Source: Lactobacillus sp. UCMA15818
Lineage (GTDB): Bacteria; Bacillota; Bacilli; Lactobacillales; Lactobacillaceae
Assembly: GCF_030400225.1 (NCBI RefSeq)
Contig: NZ_VJYB01000003.1
Span: 165,783 to 229,782 of the forward strand
Reading direction: 5' to 3'
DNA length: 64,000 nt
Positions within the stretch are counted from its first letter, which is position 1, and every line of letters starts with the position of its first letter. A program made the position numbers and the translations under genes. Of the stretch, positions 19,406-28,997 are shown in pieces. Below the pieces are notes generated by a model. The model made no database searches, had not been told where the DNA came from, and saw only the letters and a program-made list of their open reading frames with translations.

Positions 19406-19420
19406 TAACATTCAATGTTA
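19406..19420. promoter_or_regulatory. Palindrome upstream of the efflux gene
   Basis: TAACATT-C-AATGTTA is a perfect 7-bp inverted repeat with one central base, in the 328-base intergenic region 19324-19651. Size and position suit a MarR- or TetR-type operator for the efflux gene. The regulator is unknown. Confidence 0.4.
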
Positions 19421-19584
19421 TAGTTTATTTTAGATGATATCAAGGAATATTTCTTCTATTATAAAATACCAGTAGATTAAGCAATAATATTCGCCTTTAG
19501 ATTATATTTGTGGGATGAAGGATGTTTTGAAGCAAATTATATTAAAAAAAGTGTTTAAAAGGCGAATAATACATATGAGTGACG

Positions 19585-19613
19585 TTGCAGAACACAGTAT
19601 AAAAGGATATACT
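19585..19613 (+). promoter_or_regulatory. Promoter of the UPF0237-UPF0210 pair
   Basis: TTGCAG (19585-19590), 17 bases, TATACT (19608-19613), about 38 bases before the ACT-domain gene. Confidence 0.75.
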
Positions 19614-19651
19614 TGAAAAAATAAGTTTAATAAAGTGAATGGGGTGCTGGA

Positions 19652-19921
19652 ATGAAAGCAATTCTGACTACGATTGGTAAGGATCAAGTAGGAATTATCG
19701 CTGGTGTTAGCCAATTTTTAGCTGAGAAAAAAATTAATATACTTGATGTTTCTCAAACCATTATGGATGGTTATTTTACAATGATGATGATGGTAGAGAT
19801 AAAAGATGAAAAAGCAGATTTTGCTGTTCTTTCAGAAGAGCTTAATGAACTTGGAACAAAGTTGGGTGTCGAAATTAAAATCAGACGTGAAGAAATTTAT
19901 CATGCAATGCATCAGTTATAG
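19652..19921 (+). CDS. ACT-domain protein, UPF0237 family
   Basis: The protein has 89 residues and is essentially one ACT domain: MKAILTTIGKDQVGIIAGVSQFLAEKKINILDVSQ, the ligand-binding beta-alpha-beta half, then a second half ending RREEIYHAMHQL. ACT domains bind amino acids or similar small ligands. In Firmicutes this gene is regularly followed by UPF0210, as here (18 bases), so the two proteins probably work together, the ACT protein as sensor. The ligand is unknown. Confidence 0.9.
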   Translation: MKAILTTIGKDQVGIIAGVSQFLAEKKINILDVSQTIMDGYFTMMMMVEIKDEKADFAVLSEELNELGTKLGVEIKIRREEIYHAMHQL

Positions 19922-19939
19922 GGGGATATTTAATTAAAG

Positions 19940-21283
19940 ATGGAAACCGAGAAGATTATTGAGACAATCCACATGATTTCTGACGAGAATCTTGATGTCC
20001 GCACTATTACAATGGGAATTTCTTTACTTGATTGTATTGATAGCGATAGCACAAGAGCTTGCGAACGTATTTACAACAAAATAATGAAAAAAGCTAAGAA
20101 TTTGGTCAAGGTCGGTAAGCAAATTGAAGCAGAATATGGCATTCCAATTATCAATAAACGCATTTCTGTAACACCGATTTCAATTATTGCTGCAGCAAGC
20201 GCCGATAAAAATTATTTAAAATATGCACAGACATTAGATCGTGCTGCCAAAGAACTTGGTATTAATTTCATAGGTGGTTTCTCTGCACTTGTACAAAAGG
20301 GTTATCAAACGGGAGATCTTAAGTTAATTAAATCACTACCTCAAGTTCTGGACGAAACTGACTTGGTTTGTGCTTCAGTTAATGTTGGTTCCACACGCAG
20401 CGGTATCAATATGGATGCTGTTGCTGAGATGGGTAAGATCATAAAAAGTGCTGCAGAACGTTCTTTTATGACAAATACAAAAATGGTTGTCTTTTGTAAC
20501 GCGGTTGAAGATAATCCGTTTATGGCGGGAGCCTTTCATGGTGTTGGTGAACGAGATACTGTGATTAATGTTGGTGTTAGCGGCCCAGGTGTTGTGAAAC
20601 ATGCCCTTGAAAATGTTAGGGGTGAATCAATGGATGTTGTTGCAGAGACTATTAAGCAGACAGCATTCAAAGTTACGCGAATGGGACAACTGGTTGGGAC
20701 ACTTGCGGCTGAACGGTTGGGTGTACCTTTTGGCATTGTTGATTTATCATTAGCGCCAACTCCAGCTGTGGGAGATTCTGTTGCACAAATTCTTGAAGAA
20801 ATTGGACTTGAGAGTGTTGGAACCCATGGTACCACTGCTGCTCTAGCTTTACTAAATGATGCGGTTAAAAAAGGCGGAATTATGGCTTGCAGCCATGTTG
20901 GTGGACTATCTGGAGCATTTATTCCTGTTTCTGAAGATGCCGGAATGATTGCGGCGGTTAATGCAGGAACCTTGAATATTGAGAAGCTTGAAGCAATGAC
21001 TGCTGTTTGCTCTGTAGGGTTGGATATGATTGCAATTCCGGGAGATACTCCAGCAGATACAATTTCGGCAATGATTGCAGATGAAGCGGCAATCGGTATG
21101 ATTAATAACAAGACGACTGCTGTTAGAATTTTACCAATTCGAAATAAAAAAGTTGGAGAGATGGTAGAATTTGGTGGTTTGCTTGGATATGCTCCTGTAA
21201 TGGGGGTCAATAAAGCTTCTTCATCTCAAATGATAGCTAGAGGTGGTTTGATACCAGCTCCTATTCATAGTTTTAAAAATTAA
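19940..21283 (+). CDS. UPF0210 (DUF711, PFL-like) family protein
   Basis: The protein has 447 residues, the family length. It shows [61 protein letters not shown] and a Gly-rich C-terminus with [10 protein letters not shown]. The fold is related to the glycyl-radical enzyme barrel, but no glycyl-radical motif is visible. The biochemical function is not established. The tight pairing with the ACT-domain gene suggests a regulated enzyme acting on an amino-acid-like compound; this is inference. A terminator follows at 21306. Confidence 0.88.
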   Translation: METEKIIETIHMISDENLDVRTITMGISLLDCIDSDSTRACERIYNKIMKKAKNLVKVGKQIEAEYGIPIINKRISVTPISIIAAASADKNYLKYAQTLDRAAKELGINFIGGFSALVQKGYQTGDLKLIKSLPQVLDETDLVCASVNVGSTRSGINMDAVAEMGKIIKSAAERSFMTNTKMVVFCNAVEDNPFMAGAFHGVGERDTVINVGVSGPGVVKHALENVRGESMDVVAETIKQTAFKVTRMGQLVGTLAAERLGVPFGIVDLSLAPTPAVGDSVAQILEEIGLESVGTHGTTAALALLNDAVKKGGIMACSHVGGLSGAFIPVSEDAGMIAAVNAGTLNIEKLEAMTAVCSVGLDMIAIPGDTPADTISAMIADEAAIGMINNKTTAVRILPIRNKKVGEMVEFGGLLGYAPVMGVNKASSSQMIARGGLIPAPIHSFKN

Positions 21284-21305
21284 AAATTTTGGCAGAAAAG
21301 AATTT

Positions 21306-21346
21306 GGCAGATAAGGCTGATTTGTTTCAGTAATCTGCCTTTTTTG
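21306..21346 (+). terminator. Terminator of the UPF0237-UPF0210 unit
   Basis: GGCAGAT (21306-21312) pairs with ATCTGCC (21333-21339), followed by seven T residues. Confidence 0.8.
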
Positions 21347-21474
21347 TGCTCAATAATGATGAAGTATTGAATGATAAGGCTTATAATTAGTGAGTGAATA
21401 AAGCTATTTCGGTCAAAAACAAGCACAAATACTTATCCATATGATTGAAAATGAATTTTTTTGCGTTTTTTTGA

Positions 21475-21503
21475 TTGATTTTTCGCACTACTGATGGTAA
21501 TAT
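21475..21503 (+). promoter_or_regulatory. Promoter of the fru operon
   Basis: TTGATT (21475-21480), 17 bases, TAATAT (21498-21503). The predicted start lies almost at the AGGAGG site (21509), so the 5' leader would be very short. Confidence 0.55.
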
Positions 21504-21522
21504 ATTTTAGGAGGTAATGTAA

Positions 21523-22278
21523 GTGCTTGCAGAAGAACGGCAACAAGTCATTTTGAGAATGCTTCGTGAGAATGGAATTGTAAAGTTACATGATGTTTGT
21601 AAAGAAGTTGAGTGCTCAGAATCATCAGTTCGTAGAGATTTGCAGGAATTGGAAGAAAAAGGTGTTTTAAGCCGCGTACATGGTGGTGCTAAGATGCGTC
21701 AGTCCTTGCAAAAAGAATTGGATATGAGTGGTAAGTTCGCTCAGAATACTGAACAAAAAAATCAAATTGCTAAGATGGCAGTGAGTCTGATTCAAGATGA
21801 AGATGTTATCTATCTAGATGCAGGCACGTCTACATTGGCTATGATCCAGTTTCTGAAACAAAAAAAACAATTAACAGTCGTTACCAATGGCATAATGCAT
21901 GCAACTGCACTTGCTGATCAGAATATCAGAACTATTCTAGTGGGTGGAGAGTTGAAAAATACGACAAAGGCAATTGTTGGTGTAGAAACGGTCAAGGAGT
22001 TGCAACGTTATCGCTTTAACAAAGTTTTTCTAGGGATGAATGGAGTTCATCTTGAATATGGATATACGACTCCAGATCCTGACGAAGCATCCGTGAAGTT
22101 AGCTGCGATAAAACAAGGTGCAGAGTCATTTGTTTTGGTGGATAGCACAAAAATTGACCAATTCTCTTTTGTTAAGGTAGCCGAAGTATCAGAAGCTAAA
22201 ATAATTACCAATAAGTTATCAAAGCTGGTTTATGATCAGTATAATAATCAAACAGAAATTCAGGAGGTTTCATTATGA
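21523..22278 (+). CDS. fruR: DeoR-family transcriptional regulator of the fructose operon
   Basis: The protein has 251 residues. The N-terminal DeoR winged helix reads KLHDVCKEVECSESSVRRDLQELEEKGVLSRVHGGA. The C-terminal sugar-phosphate sensor domain includes YLDAGTSTLAMIQFL and FLGMNGVHLEYGYTTPDPDEA. It probably represses fruRKA and responds to fructose 1-phosphate or fructose 1,6-bisphosphate. The start is GTG, eight bases after AGGAGGT. Its stop overlaps the fruK start (ATGA), so translation is coupled. Confidence 0.93.
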   Translation: MLAEERQQVILRMLRENGIVKLHDVCKEVECSESSVRRDLQELEEKGVLSRVHGGAKMRQSLQKELDMSGKFAQNTEQKNQIAKMAVSLIQDEDVIYLDAGTSTLAMIQFLKQKKQLTVVTNGIMHATALADQNIRTILVGGELKNTTKAIVGVETVKELQRYRFNKVFLGMNGVHLEYGYTTPDPDEASVKLAAIKQGAESFVLVDSTKIDQFSFVKVAEVSEAKIITNKLSKLVYDQYNNQTEIQEVSL

Positions 22279-23192
22279 TTTACACAGTTACGGTTAATCC
22301 ATCAATTGATTATATTGTGCAGCTTAAGGAATTAACCTTAGGCGAAGTCAATCGTATGGATTATGATGCAAAGCTTCCCGGAGGAAAAGGAATTAATGTT
22401 TCACGTATTCTCCGAGAATTAGGACAAGATAATATTGCTCTTGGTTTTCTAGGTGGGTTCACAGGCGATTTTGTCGAAGAATCATTGAAGGCGAAAGACT
22501 TGAAGACGAAGTTTACACATATAGCTGCCGATACACGTATAAATGTGAAGATTAAATCACAAGCCGAAACGGAAATTAATGGTAAAGGACCTGAGATTTC
22601 CAACGATGAAGTTACTGCATTCAAAAAACAATTCGACAAATTGTCGGAAAACGATGTAGTTATTTTATCTGGTAGTTTGGCTCCAAGCCTATCAAAGGAT
22701 TTTTACTTTGAATTGATTGAGTTAATTATTAACAAGGGTGCGGATTTTGTAATAGATACAACAGGCGAGAGTTTAATGCGGACATTAAAGGAACACCCAC
22801 TAGTTGTTAAACCAAATCATCATGAATTAGCCGATTTATTCGGTGTTAAATTAAATGGCATTCCTGACATCGTTAAGTATGGCAAAAAGTTATTGGATTT
22901 AGGTGCAAAGCATGTGCTGATTTCAATGGCAGGCGATGGTGGATTACTAATTACTCCTACTGAGGTTTATTACAGCAAGGCACCCAAGGGAACTGTAATC
23001 AACTCAGTTGGTGCAGGAGATTCAATGATTGGTGGTTTTGTGGGGACATTTGCAGCTACAAAGAATTCTCTTGAGAGTTTCCGATATGGTTTAGCATGTG
23101 GGAGTGCAACTGCTTTTTCAGAAGACTTAGCAGATCGTGCCAAAATTGATGAAATTCTGCCGCAAATAAAAATAGAAGATTATAAAAACTAA
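22275..23192 (+). CDS. fruK: 1-phosphofructokinase
   Basis: The protein has 305 residues and is a PfkB-type sugar kinase. It begins MIYTVTVNPSIDYIVQL, contains LPGGKGINVSRILRELG and the C-terminal signature VINSVGAGDSMIGGFVG with the catalytic Asp. It phosphorylates fructose 1-phosphate, made by FruA, to fructose 1,6-bisphosphate. Its position between fruR and fruA separates it from tagatose-6-phosphate kinases of the same family. The start overlaps the fruR stop by four bases. Confidence 0.95.
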   Translation: MIYTVTVNPSIDYIVQLKELTLGEVNRMDYDAKLPGGKGINVSRILRELGQDNIALGFLGGFTGDFVEESLKAKDLKTKFTHIAADTRINVKIKSQAETEINGKGPEISNDEVTAFKKQFDKLSENDVVILSGSLAPSLSKDFYFELIELIINKGADFVIDTTGESLMRTLKEHPLVVKPNHHELADLFGVKLNGIPDIVKYGKKLLDLGAKHVLISMAGDGGLLITPTEVYYSKAPKGTVINSVGAGDSMIGGFVGTFAATKNSLESFRYGLACGSATAFSEDLADRAKIDEILPQIKIEDYKN

Positions 23193-23208
23193 AAGGGGAA
23201 GTGTACTA

Positions 23209-25158
23209 ATGGATATTCGTGAATTGTTATTAAAAGATGCAATGATTATGAATTTAAAAGCAACGACGAAGCAAGAAGCTATTGATGAGATGGTACATCA
23301 ATATTATGTTACTGGTGTCATCAATGATGAAGAGCTTTATAAAAAAGATATTGTAGCTCGTGAAGCTCAATCAACAACAGGAATTGGTGATGGAATTGCT
23401 ATGCCTCATGCTAAGGACAAAGCAGTTCAAAGAGCAACAGTTATGTTTGCTAAGAGTGAAAGTGGTGTTGATTATGCTGCTCTTGACGGTAATCCTGTAC
23501 ATTTATTCTTTATGATTGCTGCTCCAGAGGGTGCTAATAATACTCATTTACAGGCACTTGCAACGCTCTCAGGCCTTTTAATAAATCCAGATTTGGTTGC
23601 AAGCTTGAAAAAGGCGCAAACACCTGAACAAGTACAACAATTATTTGCAGATGCACAAACTGCTAAAGAAGCTAAGGAACAAGCAGAGGCAGAAAAGGAA
23701 AAAGCTGCTGCTAAAGCACCAGTTTCAACTGATCGTCCATATATTGTGGCTGTTACAGCTTGCCCAACAGGGATTGCACACACGTATATGGCTGAAGAGG
23801 CATTGAAGAAACAAGCTGAGGCAATGGGTGTTGATATCAAGGTTGAAACAAATGGCTCAGAAGGCGTAAAGCATCTTTTGACAGCTGATGAAATTTCTCG
23901 TGCTACAGGTGTCATTGTTGCAGCTGACAAAAAAGTTGAAATGGCACGTTTCGACGGAAAGCATTTAGTTAATCGTCCCGTTGTTGACGGAATTAAAAAG
24001 TCTGAAGAACTTATTAATAAAGCGATTGCTCAAGATGCGCCAATTTTTCATGCAGACGCAGATGCAAATCAAGAAGATGCTGGTGCAACTGGTACAGTCG
24101 GAAGCGAAATTTACAAGAATTTAATGAATGGTGTTTCCCATATGTTGCCTTTTGTCGTTGGTGGTGGTATTTTGATGGCATTGTCATTCGTTATTGAACA
24201 GTACCTCGGTGGGCCGAAGTCAACTGGTTTCATCTTCTTGAACAATGCAGGAAGTCTTGCTTTTGCATTTATGATACCCGTGTTAGCAGGATATATTGCT
24301 GAATCAATTGGCGATCGTCCAGCGTTGATGCCTGGTTTTGTTGGTGGATTCATGGCAACGGTTTACAGTGGTACCTTTGGTGGTGTATATACTGCTAACG
24401 TTATGACGAATGCAAAGAGTGCTGGTGGATTCTTGGGCGGTATCGCAGCTGGTTTTATCGCTGGTTACTTGACGATTTTCTTGAAGCATCTGTTCTCTAA
24501 ATTGCCTAAATCACTTGAAGGTATGAAACCTATGCTTCTTTACCCAATTGTTGGTTTGCTTTTAGTTGCTCTCTTGATGTTCTTTATTGTAAATCCAATT
24601 TTTGCAGTTATTAATACATGGTTAACGACATTCTTGAATCATATGGGAACAGGTAATGCTGTATTACTTGGGTTGATTTTAGGTGGCATGATGTCCATTG
24701 ATATGGGTGGCCCATTCAACAAAGCTGCATATGTCTTTGCTGTTGGCGCATTTACAGCAACTAAAAATGGTGATTTAATGGCTGCCGTCATGGCTGGTGG
24801 TATGGTTCCTCCATTTGCCACAGCTATTGCCACAGCATTTTGGCCAAAGAAATTCACTGACGATGAGCGAAAAGCAGGAATTACTAACTGGGTACTTGGA
24901 TTTTCATTCATAACAGAAGGTGCAATTCCATTTGCTACGGCTGATCCATTGCATGTTATTGGTTCAAGTGTATTAGGAGCTGCAATTGCTGGTGGTTTGA
25001 CACAGCTTTGGCATGTAAGTGTTCCAGCACCTCATGGTGGTTTATGGGTAACTCCATTGGCTACTAATGCTATTGGTTACATTGCTGCTGTTGTAATTGG
25101 CGCAGTTATTGCTGGTGTTGTACTGGGAATTTGGAAAAAAGAAAAAGTGAATAATTAA
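23209..25158 (+). CDS. fruA: Fructose-specific PTS enzyme IIABC
   Basis: The protein has 649 residues in the order EIIA-EIIB-EIIC. EIIA (about 1-150) has the phosphorylated His67 in GIGDGIAMPHAKDKA. An Ala/Lys/Glu-rich linker (about 150-175) leads to EIIB with Cys185 in AVTACPTGIAHTYMAEEAL. EIIC (about 300-645) is a multi-span domain with FVVGGGILMALSF and FITEGAIPFA. It imports fructose as fructose 1-phosphate at the expense of PEP through HPr. FruK acts next. A strong terminator follows within ten bases. Confidence 0.96.
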   Translation: MDIRELLLKDAMIMNLKATTKQEAIDEMVHQYYVTGVINDEELYKKDIVAREAQSTTGIGDGIAMPHAKDKAVQRATVMFAKSESGVDYAALDGNPVHLFFMIAAPEGANNTHLQALATLSGLLINPDLVASLKKAQTPEQVQQLFADAQTAKEAKEQAEAEKEKAAAKAPVSTDRPYIVAVTACPTGIAHTYMAEEALKKQAEAMGVDIKVETNGSEGVKHLLTADEISRATGVIVAADKKVEMARFDGKHLVNRPVVDGIKKSEELINKAIAQDAPIFHADADANQEDAGATGTVGSEIYKNLMNGVSHMLPFVVGGGILMALSFVIEQYLGGPKSTGFIFLNNAGSLAFAFMIPVLAGYIAESIGDRPALMPGFVGGFMATVYSGTFGGVYTANVMTNAKSAGGFLGGIAAGFIAGYLTIFLKHLFSKLPKSLEGMKPMLLYPIVGLLLVALLMFFIVNPIFAVINTWLTTFLNHMGTGNAVLLGLILGGMMSIDMGGPFNKAAYVFAVGAFTATKNGDLMAAVMAGGMVPPFATAIATAFWPKKFTDDERKAGITNWVLGFSFITEGAIPFATADPLHVIGSSVLGAAIAGGLTQLWHVSVPAPHGGLWVTPLATNAIGYIAAVVIGAVIAGVVLGIWKKEKVNN

Positions 25159-25167
25159 GTATAAAAA

Positions 25168-25211
25168 AGAGGCTGAGTCAAAATTTAAATTTTGACTCAG
25201 CCTCTTTTTTA
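25168..25211 (+). terminator. Terminator of fruRKA
   Basis: AGAGGCTGAGTCAAAATTT pairs perfectly with its inverted copy ending CAGCCTCT, followed by six T residues. The A-run on the left makes it usable on the minus strand too, where it could end transcripts not assigned to a gene. Its right arm begins the dispersed repeat. Confidence 0.9.
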
Positions 25212-25258
25212 TTCTGGATAGATGTATTTCATAAGTTAAAATATTTTTGTCTAACTTC
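25190..25258. repeat. Dispersed non-coding repeat, copy B
   Basis: It runs from TTTTGACTCAG (terminator right arm) through ATAAGTTAAAA to TTGTCTAACTTC and aligns with 921-989. The similarity fades further right, although both copies continue as non-coding sequence for another 70-80 bases. Confidence 0.5.
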
Positions 25259-25352
25259 AAGCTTATCGTCTTGCTTGTATCAACTTGCTTTTTTTCAATC
25301 GAAATTCCTATAGAGTACGAGTTTGTGTCGTTACTGATATAAGGTGTTTAAG

Positions 25353-25805
25353 CTAAAAATAAACTTCTCCAGGATTGAGTTCCAAAGGTCTTTGGATAAC
25401 GCTTGTTGAAAATACAATTTGGGTCTTTGTTTCACCAAAACGTTGAATATCGTTGATAAAGTTATCGAGAGATCTAGTGGATTTAAAATAGCATGTGATA
25501 ATTTGAGAATAGCTACCTGTTACGCAATCACATGAAATAACGTTGCCTACAGATTTTATATATGGATAAAAATCATCTTTATCTTTAGGTGAAAGTCTCA
25601 AGCTGACATATGCTTTAATTGGATACCCAAGAACTTTATAGTCTATAGAAGTCTGATAATTTGTGATGATCCCCCGTTCTTCAAGATGAGTTAAACGAGT
25701 TGAGACTGCCGGTGCTGAAATAAAACAAATATCAGCCAGCTTTTTCAGAGAAATACGTGCATCTTTCTGTAGTGTTGATACAATTTTTAAATCAATTTCA
25801 TCCAT
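25353..25805 (-). CDS. Lrp/AsnC-family transcriptional regulator
   Basis: About 150 residues from the ATG at 25805. A TTG five codons earlier would lie on the GGAGGG ribosome site, so the ATG is chosen. The N-terminal winged helix-turn-helix reads DEIDLKIVSTLQKDARISLKKLADICFISAPAVSTRLTHLEERGII. The C-terminal RAM (effector) domain contains GYPIKAYVSLRL and GSYSQIITCYF. Such proteins sense amino acids. It lies downstream of thrC on the same strand but 175 bases away, so a separate promoter is likely. Its targets are unknown; control of the neighbouring threonine genes is a reasonable guess. Confidence 0.88.
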   Translation of the reverse strand: MDEIDLKIVSTLQKDARISLKKLADICFISAPAVSTRLTHLEERGIITNYQTSIDYKVLGYPIKAYVSLRLSPKDKDDFYPYIKSVGNVISCDCVTGSYSQIITCYFKSTRSLDNFINDIQRFGETKTQIVFSTSVIQRPLELNPGEVYF

Positions 25806-25979
25806 TGAAAATCCCTCCAAACGATCCTATGTAGCCTAATATAGCATACTATCTTAATTTAAACACGTACTAAAAAGCATAAAAATAGTAAAAATACGTC
25901 AAAAAGCGAATAAAAAAAGTAAATAGCAATAAATGTAATGCTTTTAGATAAATACCTAATACAGCAGAATAGTGGAGAA

Positions 25980-27479
25980 TCATTTTTTAAAAAGAATTCC
26001 TTTAACTGCTTTCTTCATATCACTCGAAGAGATAATTTTTTTTGCACGACTTCCCTGTTTACTCAGAAGCTGTTCAATAGCTTTAGGGAATGCTAGATTA
26101 CTCTTCTTTTTAAGTGCTTGTAGTGCTATGAAACCTGATTCAAAGGCTGCAGGGTCATGAAGGCCAATCAAGACGGATTGTGGGAACTTGTAAGGACTGG
26201 CTGTTGAAATAACGACTGTGGGTATTGTTGAATCAGAATGTCTTTCTTCATAAATTTTGGCAACGTAAGAAGCGACAGCTGTATGGGGGTCAATAACTGA
26301 ACCATCAAGTTTATATATCCGAGAAATTTCACTTGCTGTCTGATCTTCATCAGCAAAAGCAGCAAAAAAATCTGATAATGAATTTTTTATTTCCGAGGAA
26401 ATAGTGTATTTTCCATGCTCATTTAACTGTGCCATTAATTCAGTTGTGGCCTGCACATCTTCATTGTTAATATAGAAAAGAAGTCGTTCGAGATTGCTTG
26501 ATACCAATATATCCATTGAAGGTGAAGACGTTACATAAAAAGGTCTATTTCTATCGTATACCCCTTCATTGAAAAATTCTGTTAAAACATTATTTTTATT
26601 AGATGCGCAGAGAAGTTTGTTAATAGGTAATCCCATTTTTTTTGCATAGTAACCAGCCAAAATGTCACCAAAGTTCCCAGTTGGCACGCTAAAGTTAATA
26701 GCAGAACCCAAGGTGATTTTTTTTTGTTTAACCATTTGTGCATAAGCATAAAAGTAATAAACGACTTGGGGAAATAGACGACCAATATTGATTGAGTTGG
26801 CAGAAGAAAATTGATAATTGTTATCTGCTAATTCACGTGAAAGCTCTTCATTGTTAAGCAATTTTTTAACATTTGTCTGCGCAACATCAAAGTTGCCGTC
26901 AACAGCAAAGATAAAAGTGTTCTTTCCTTTTTGAGTTAACATCTGCTGTTCTTGAATAAAGCTGACACCATCTTTAGGGTAAAAAACGATGATTTTTGTA
27001 CCATCAACATCCGCAAAGCCTTCCATTGCTGCTTTACCAGTATCACCTGAAGTTGCGGTTAAAATTACAATCTTGTTTTGTAAGTGATTTTTTTGGGCTG
27101 CCGTTGTCATTAAGTGAGGTAGAAGCTGCAATGCAATGTCTTTGAAAGCAATTGTTGGCCCATGGAATAATTCGAGATATCCAGTTTCACCATGAAATGA
27201 TAATGGTGCAATAAGATTTGTGTCAAAAGTATCTCCATATGCATGCTCTATACATTTTCGCAATTCATTTTCGGAAAAGTCAGTGTAAAACAATTTAAGA
27301 ATACGAAATGCTAGTTCTTTATACGAAAAACCAGGAAGTTCAGATAAGTCAAAGTCGATTTTGGGGATACTTGTTGGTACATATAAGCCACCATCTGCGC
27401 TTAGTCCTTTTAGTATTGCTTCAGATGCAGAAATAGTATTTGCTTTTAAATCCCTTGTGCTACGATATTGTAAAGACAT
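25980..27479 (-). CDS. thrC: Threonine synthase
   Basis: The protein has 499 residues, the longer class of threonine synthase. The PLP lysine is K113 in FHGPTIAFKDIALQLLPHL. The phosphate-binding region is TATSGDTGKAAMEGF, and VPTGNFGDILAGYYAKKMGLP lies in the middle. It converts O-phosphohomoserine to threonine. It is transcribed away from hom-thrB, which encode the two preceding steps, from a shared 209-base intergenic region. No leader peptide or T-box was seen in that region. Confidence 0.95.
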   Translation of the reverse strand: MSLQYRSTRDLKANTISASEAILKGLSADGGLYVPTSIPKIDFDLSELPGFSYKELAFRILKLFYTDFSENELRKCIEHAYGDTFDTNLIAPLSFHGETGYLELFHGPTIAFKDIALQLLPHLMTTAAQKNHLQNKIVILTATSGDTGKAAMEGFADVDGTKIIVFYPKDGVSFIQEQQMLTQKGKNTFIFAVDGNFDVAQTNVKKLLNNEELSRELADNNYQFSSANSINIGRLFPQVVYYFYAYAQMVKQKKITLGSAINFSVPTGNFGDILAGYYAKKMGLPINKLLCASNKNNVLTEFFNEGVYDRNRPFYVTSSPSMDILVSSNLERLLFYINNEDVQATTELMAQLNEHGKYTISSEIKNSLSDFFAAFADEDQTASEISRIYKLDGSVIDPHTAVASYVAKIYEERHSDSTIPTVVISTASPYKFPQSVLIGLHDPAAFESGFIALQALKKKSNLAFPKAIEQLLSKQGSRAKKIISSSDMKKAVKGILFKK

Positions 27480-27688
27480 GGACTGTTCGCTCCTTTTTAG
27501 TTGTTAGAAGTTTCTCATTTATATATGAAGAATACCATAAATAGATAACTGATAACAGTATATAGATAAAGCAATTCAAAAAGTAAATGGGATAAAACCT
27601 TGTAAAGAAAACTTAATTTTGATTATTTATGCTAAATATTAGATTTTTATGATAGAATAGTTGCAATAAACAAAGTGGAGGATACGAT

Positions 27689-28972
27689 ATGCAAGTTGTT
27701 AATATTGGTGTTTTAGGATTAGGGACAGTCGGAAGCGGTGTTGTCAGATTGTTAAGGGATCATGAGCACAAAATATCTAGTATCACTGGTAGGAAACTTG
27801 TAGTTAAAACGGTGGTTGTGCATAACCTTGAGAAAAAACGAGATGTTGATTTAACTGGGATCAAGGTTACTAATGATGTCAAAGAGCTGATTAATGATAG
27901 TGAAATTAATATTGTCGTTGAAGTTATGGGAACAGTTACGACAGCAAAAAAATACATTGAATTGTTATTAAAGGCCGGGAAACACATTATTACAGCTAAT
28001 AAAGATTTGATTGCAACGTATGGGTCAGAATTGACAGAACTTGCTGACAAAAATAAATGTGATTTATTTTATGAAGCGAGTGTTGCAGGTGGGATTCCAA
28101 TCTTAAGAACGATTGTTAATTCCTTTGCTGCCGACCGAATTATAGAGGTAAAAGGGATTGTAAATGGTACTACAAATTATATTTTAACAAAAATGAGTCA
28201 AAATAATATGTCATTTGCAGATGCTTTGAAATCAGCACAAGAACTTGGATTCGCAGAACCAGACCCGACGAACGATATTGAAGGGATAGATGCCGCGTAT
28301 AAGATGATTATTTTGACGCAATTTGCTTTTGGAATCAATATTGCTTTAGACGATATTGAGGTCAAGGGTATAAATGGAATTGATTTGGAAGATATCAAGC
28401 AAGCGAAAAGCTTGGGGTATAACATTAAGTTGCTTGGGATTGCTAAGTTGATTAATGATCGTATTAGTGTTGCTGTGGGGCCAGTTCTGGTTCCTGAGAC
28501 ACAGCCATTATCAGCTGTACAGAATGAAAATAATGCAGTTTTAGTTACAGGGGCAGCTGTAGGAGAAACAATGTTCTATGGACCTGGTGCGGGAGAATTA
28601 CCAACAGCTAATAGTGTATTAAGTGACATAATTGCTGTGACAAAAGATATCGTTTTGGAGACGACAGGAAATCGTTTCAATGATTTCTCGCGCGAAGGTA
28701 AACAAGCTTTGCCTGATGAAGTTAAGTATCCGTATTATATCTCATTAAAAGTCAAGGATCGTTTAGGACAAATGCTAAAGATTACTGAGGTTATGACTGA
28801 ACTTAATGCAAGTTTTCATTTAATTATTCAAAGTGAATATGATGAGGTTAATGCGCGTGTAGTTATGACAACGCATCAAATGTCAGAGCAGCAGATTAAA
28901 GAGATTATTGAGGGTATTGATAATTTAGAAGAAATAGAAGTTATTGCTTCGTACAGAATTCTAGCAGAATAA
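27689..28972 (+). CDS. hom: Homoserine dehydrogenase
   Basis: The protein has 427 residues. The NAD(P) motif GVLGLGTVGSGVVRLL is at the N-terminus. The catalytic domain contains YEASVAGGIPILRTI, VKGIVNGTTNYILTKM and GFAEPDPTNDIEGIDAAYK with the catalytic Lys/Asp region. A C-terminal ACT domain (about 350-427, YYISLKVKDRLGQMLKITEVM) suggests feedback inhibition, probably by threonine. It reduces aspartate semialdehyde to homoserine. thrB follows after 25 bases. Start: ATG after GGAGGATACGAT. Confidence 0.96.
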   Translation: MQVVNIGVLGLGTVGSGVVRLLRDHEHKISSITGRKLVVKTVVVHNLEKKRDVDLTGIKVTNDVKELINDSEINIVVEVMGTVTTAKKYIELLLKAGKHIITANKDLIATYGSELTELADKNKCDLFYEASVAGGIPILRTIVNSFAADRIIEVKGIVNGTTNYILTKMSQNNMSFADALKSAQELGFAEPDPTNDIEGIDAAYKMIILTQFAFGINIALDDIEVKGINGIDLEDIKQAKSLGYNIKLLGIAKLINDRISVAVGPVLVPETQPLSAVQNENNAVLVTGAAVGETMFYGPGAGELPTANSVLSDIIAVTKDIVLETTGNRFNDFSREGKQALPDEVKYPYYISLKVKDRLGQMLKITEVMTELNASFHLIIQSEYDEVNARVVMTTHQMSEQQIKEIIEGIDNLEEIEVIASYRILAE

Positions 28973-28997
28973 TTTTAAGCAAAGGTTGGAAAGATAA

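Noticed and set aside
20536..21210. Long open frame opposite the UPF0210 gene
   Set aside because: It is an antisense shadow of a conserved Gly/Ala-rich gene, without a ribosome-binding site or recognisable motifs.
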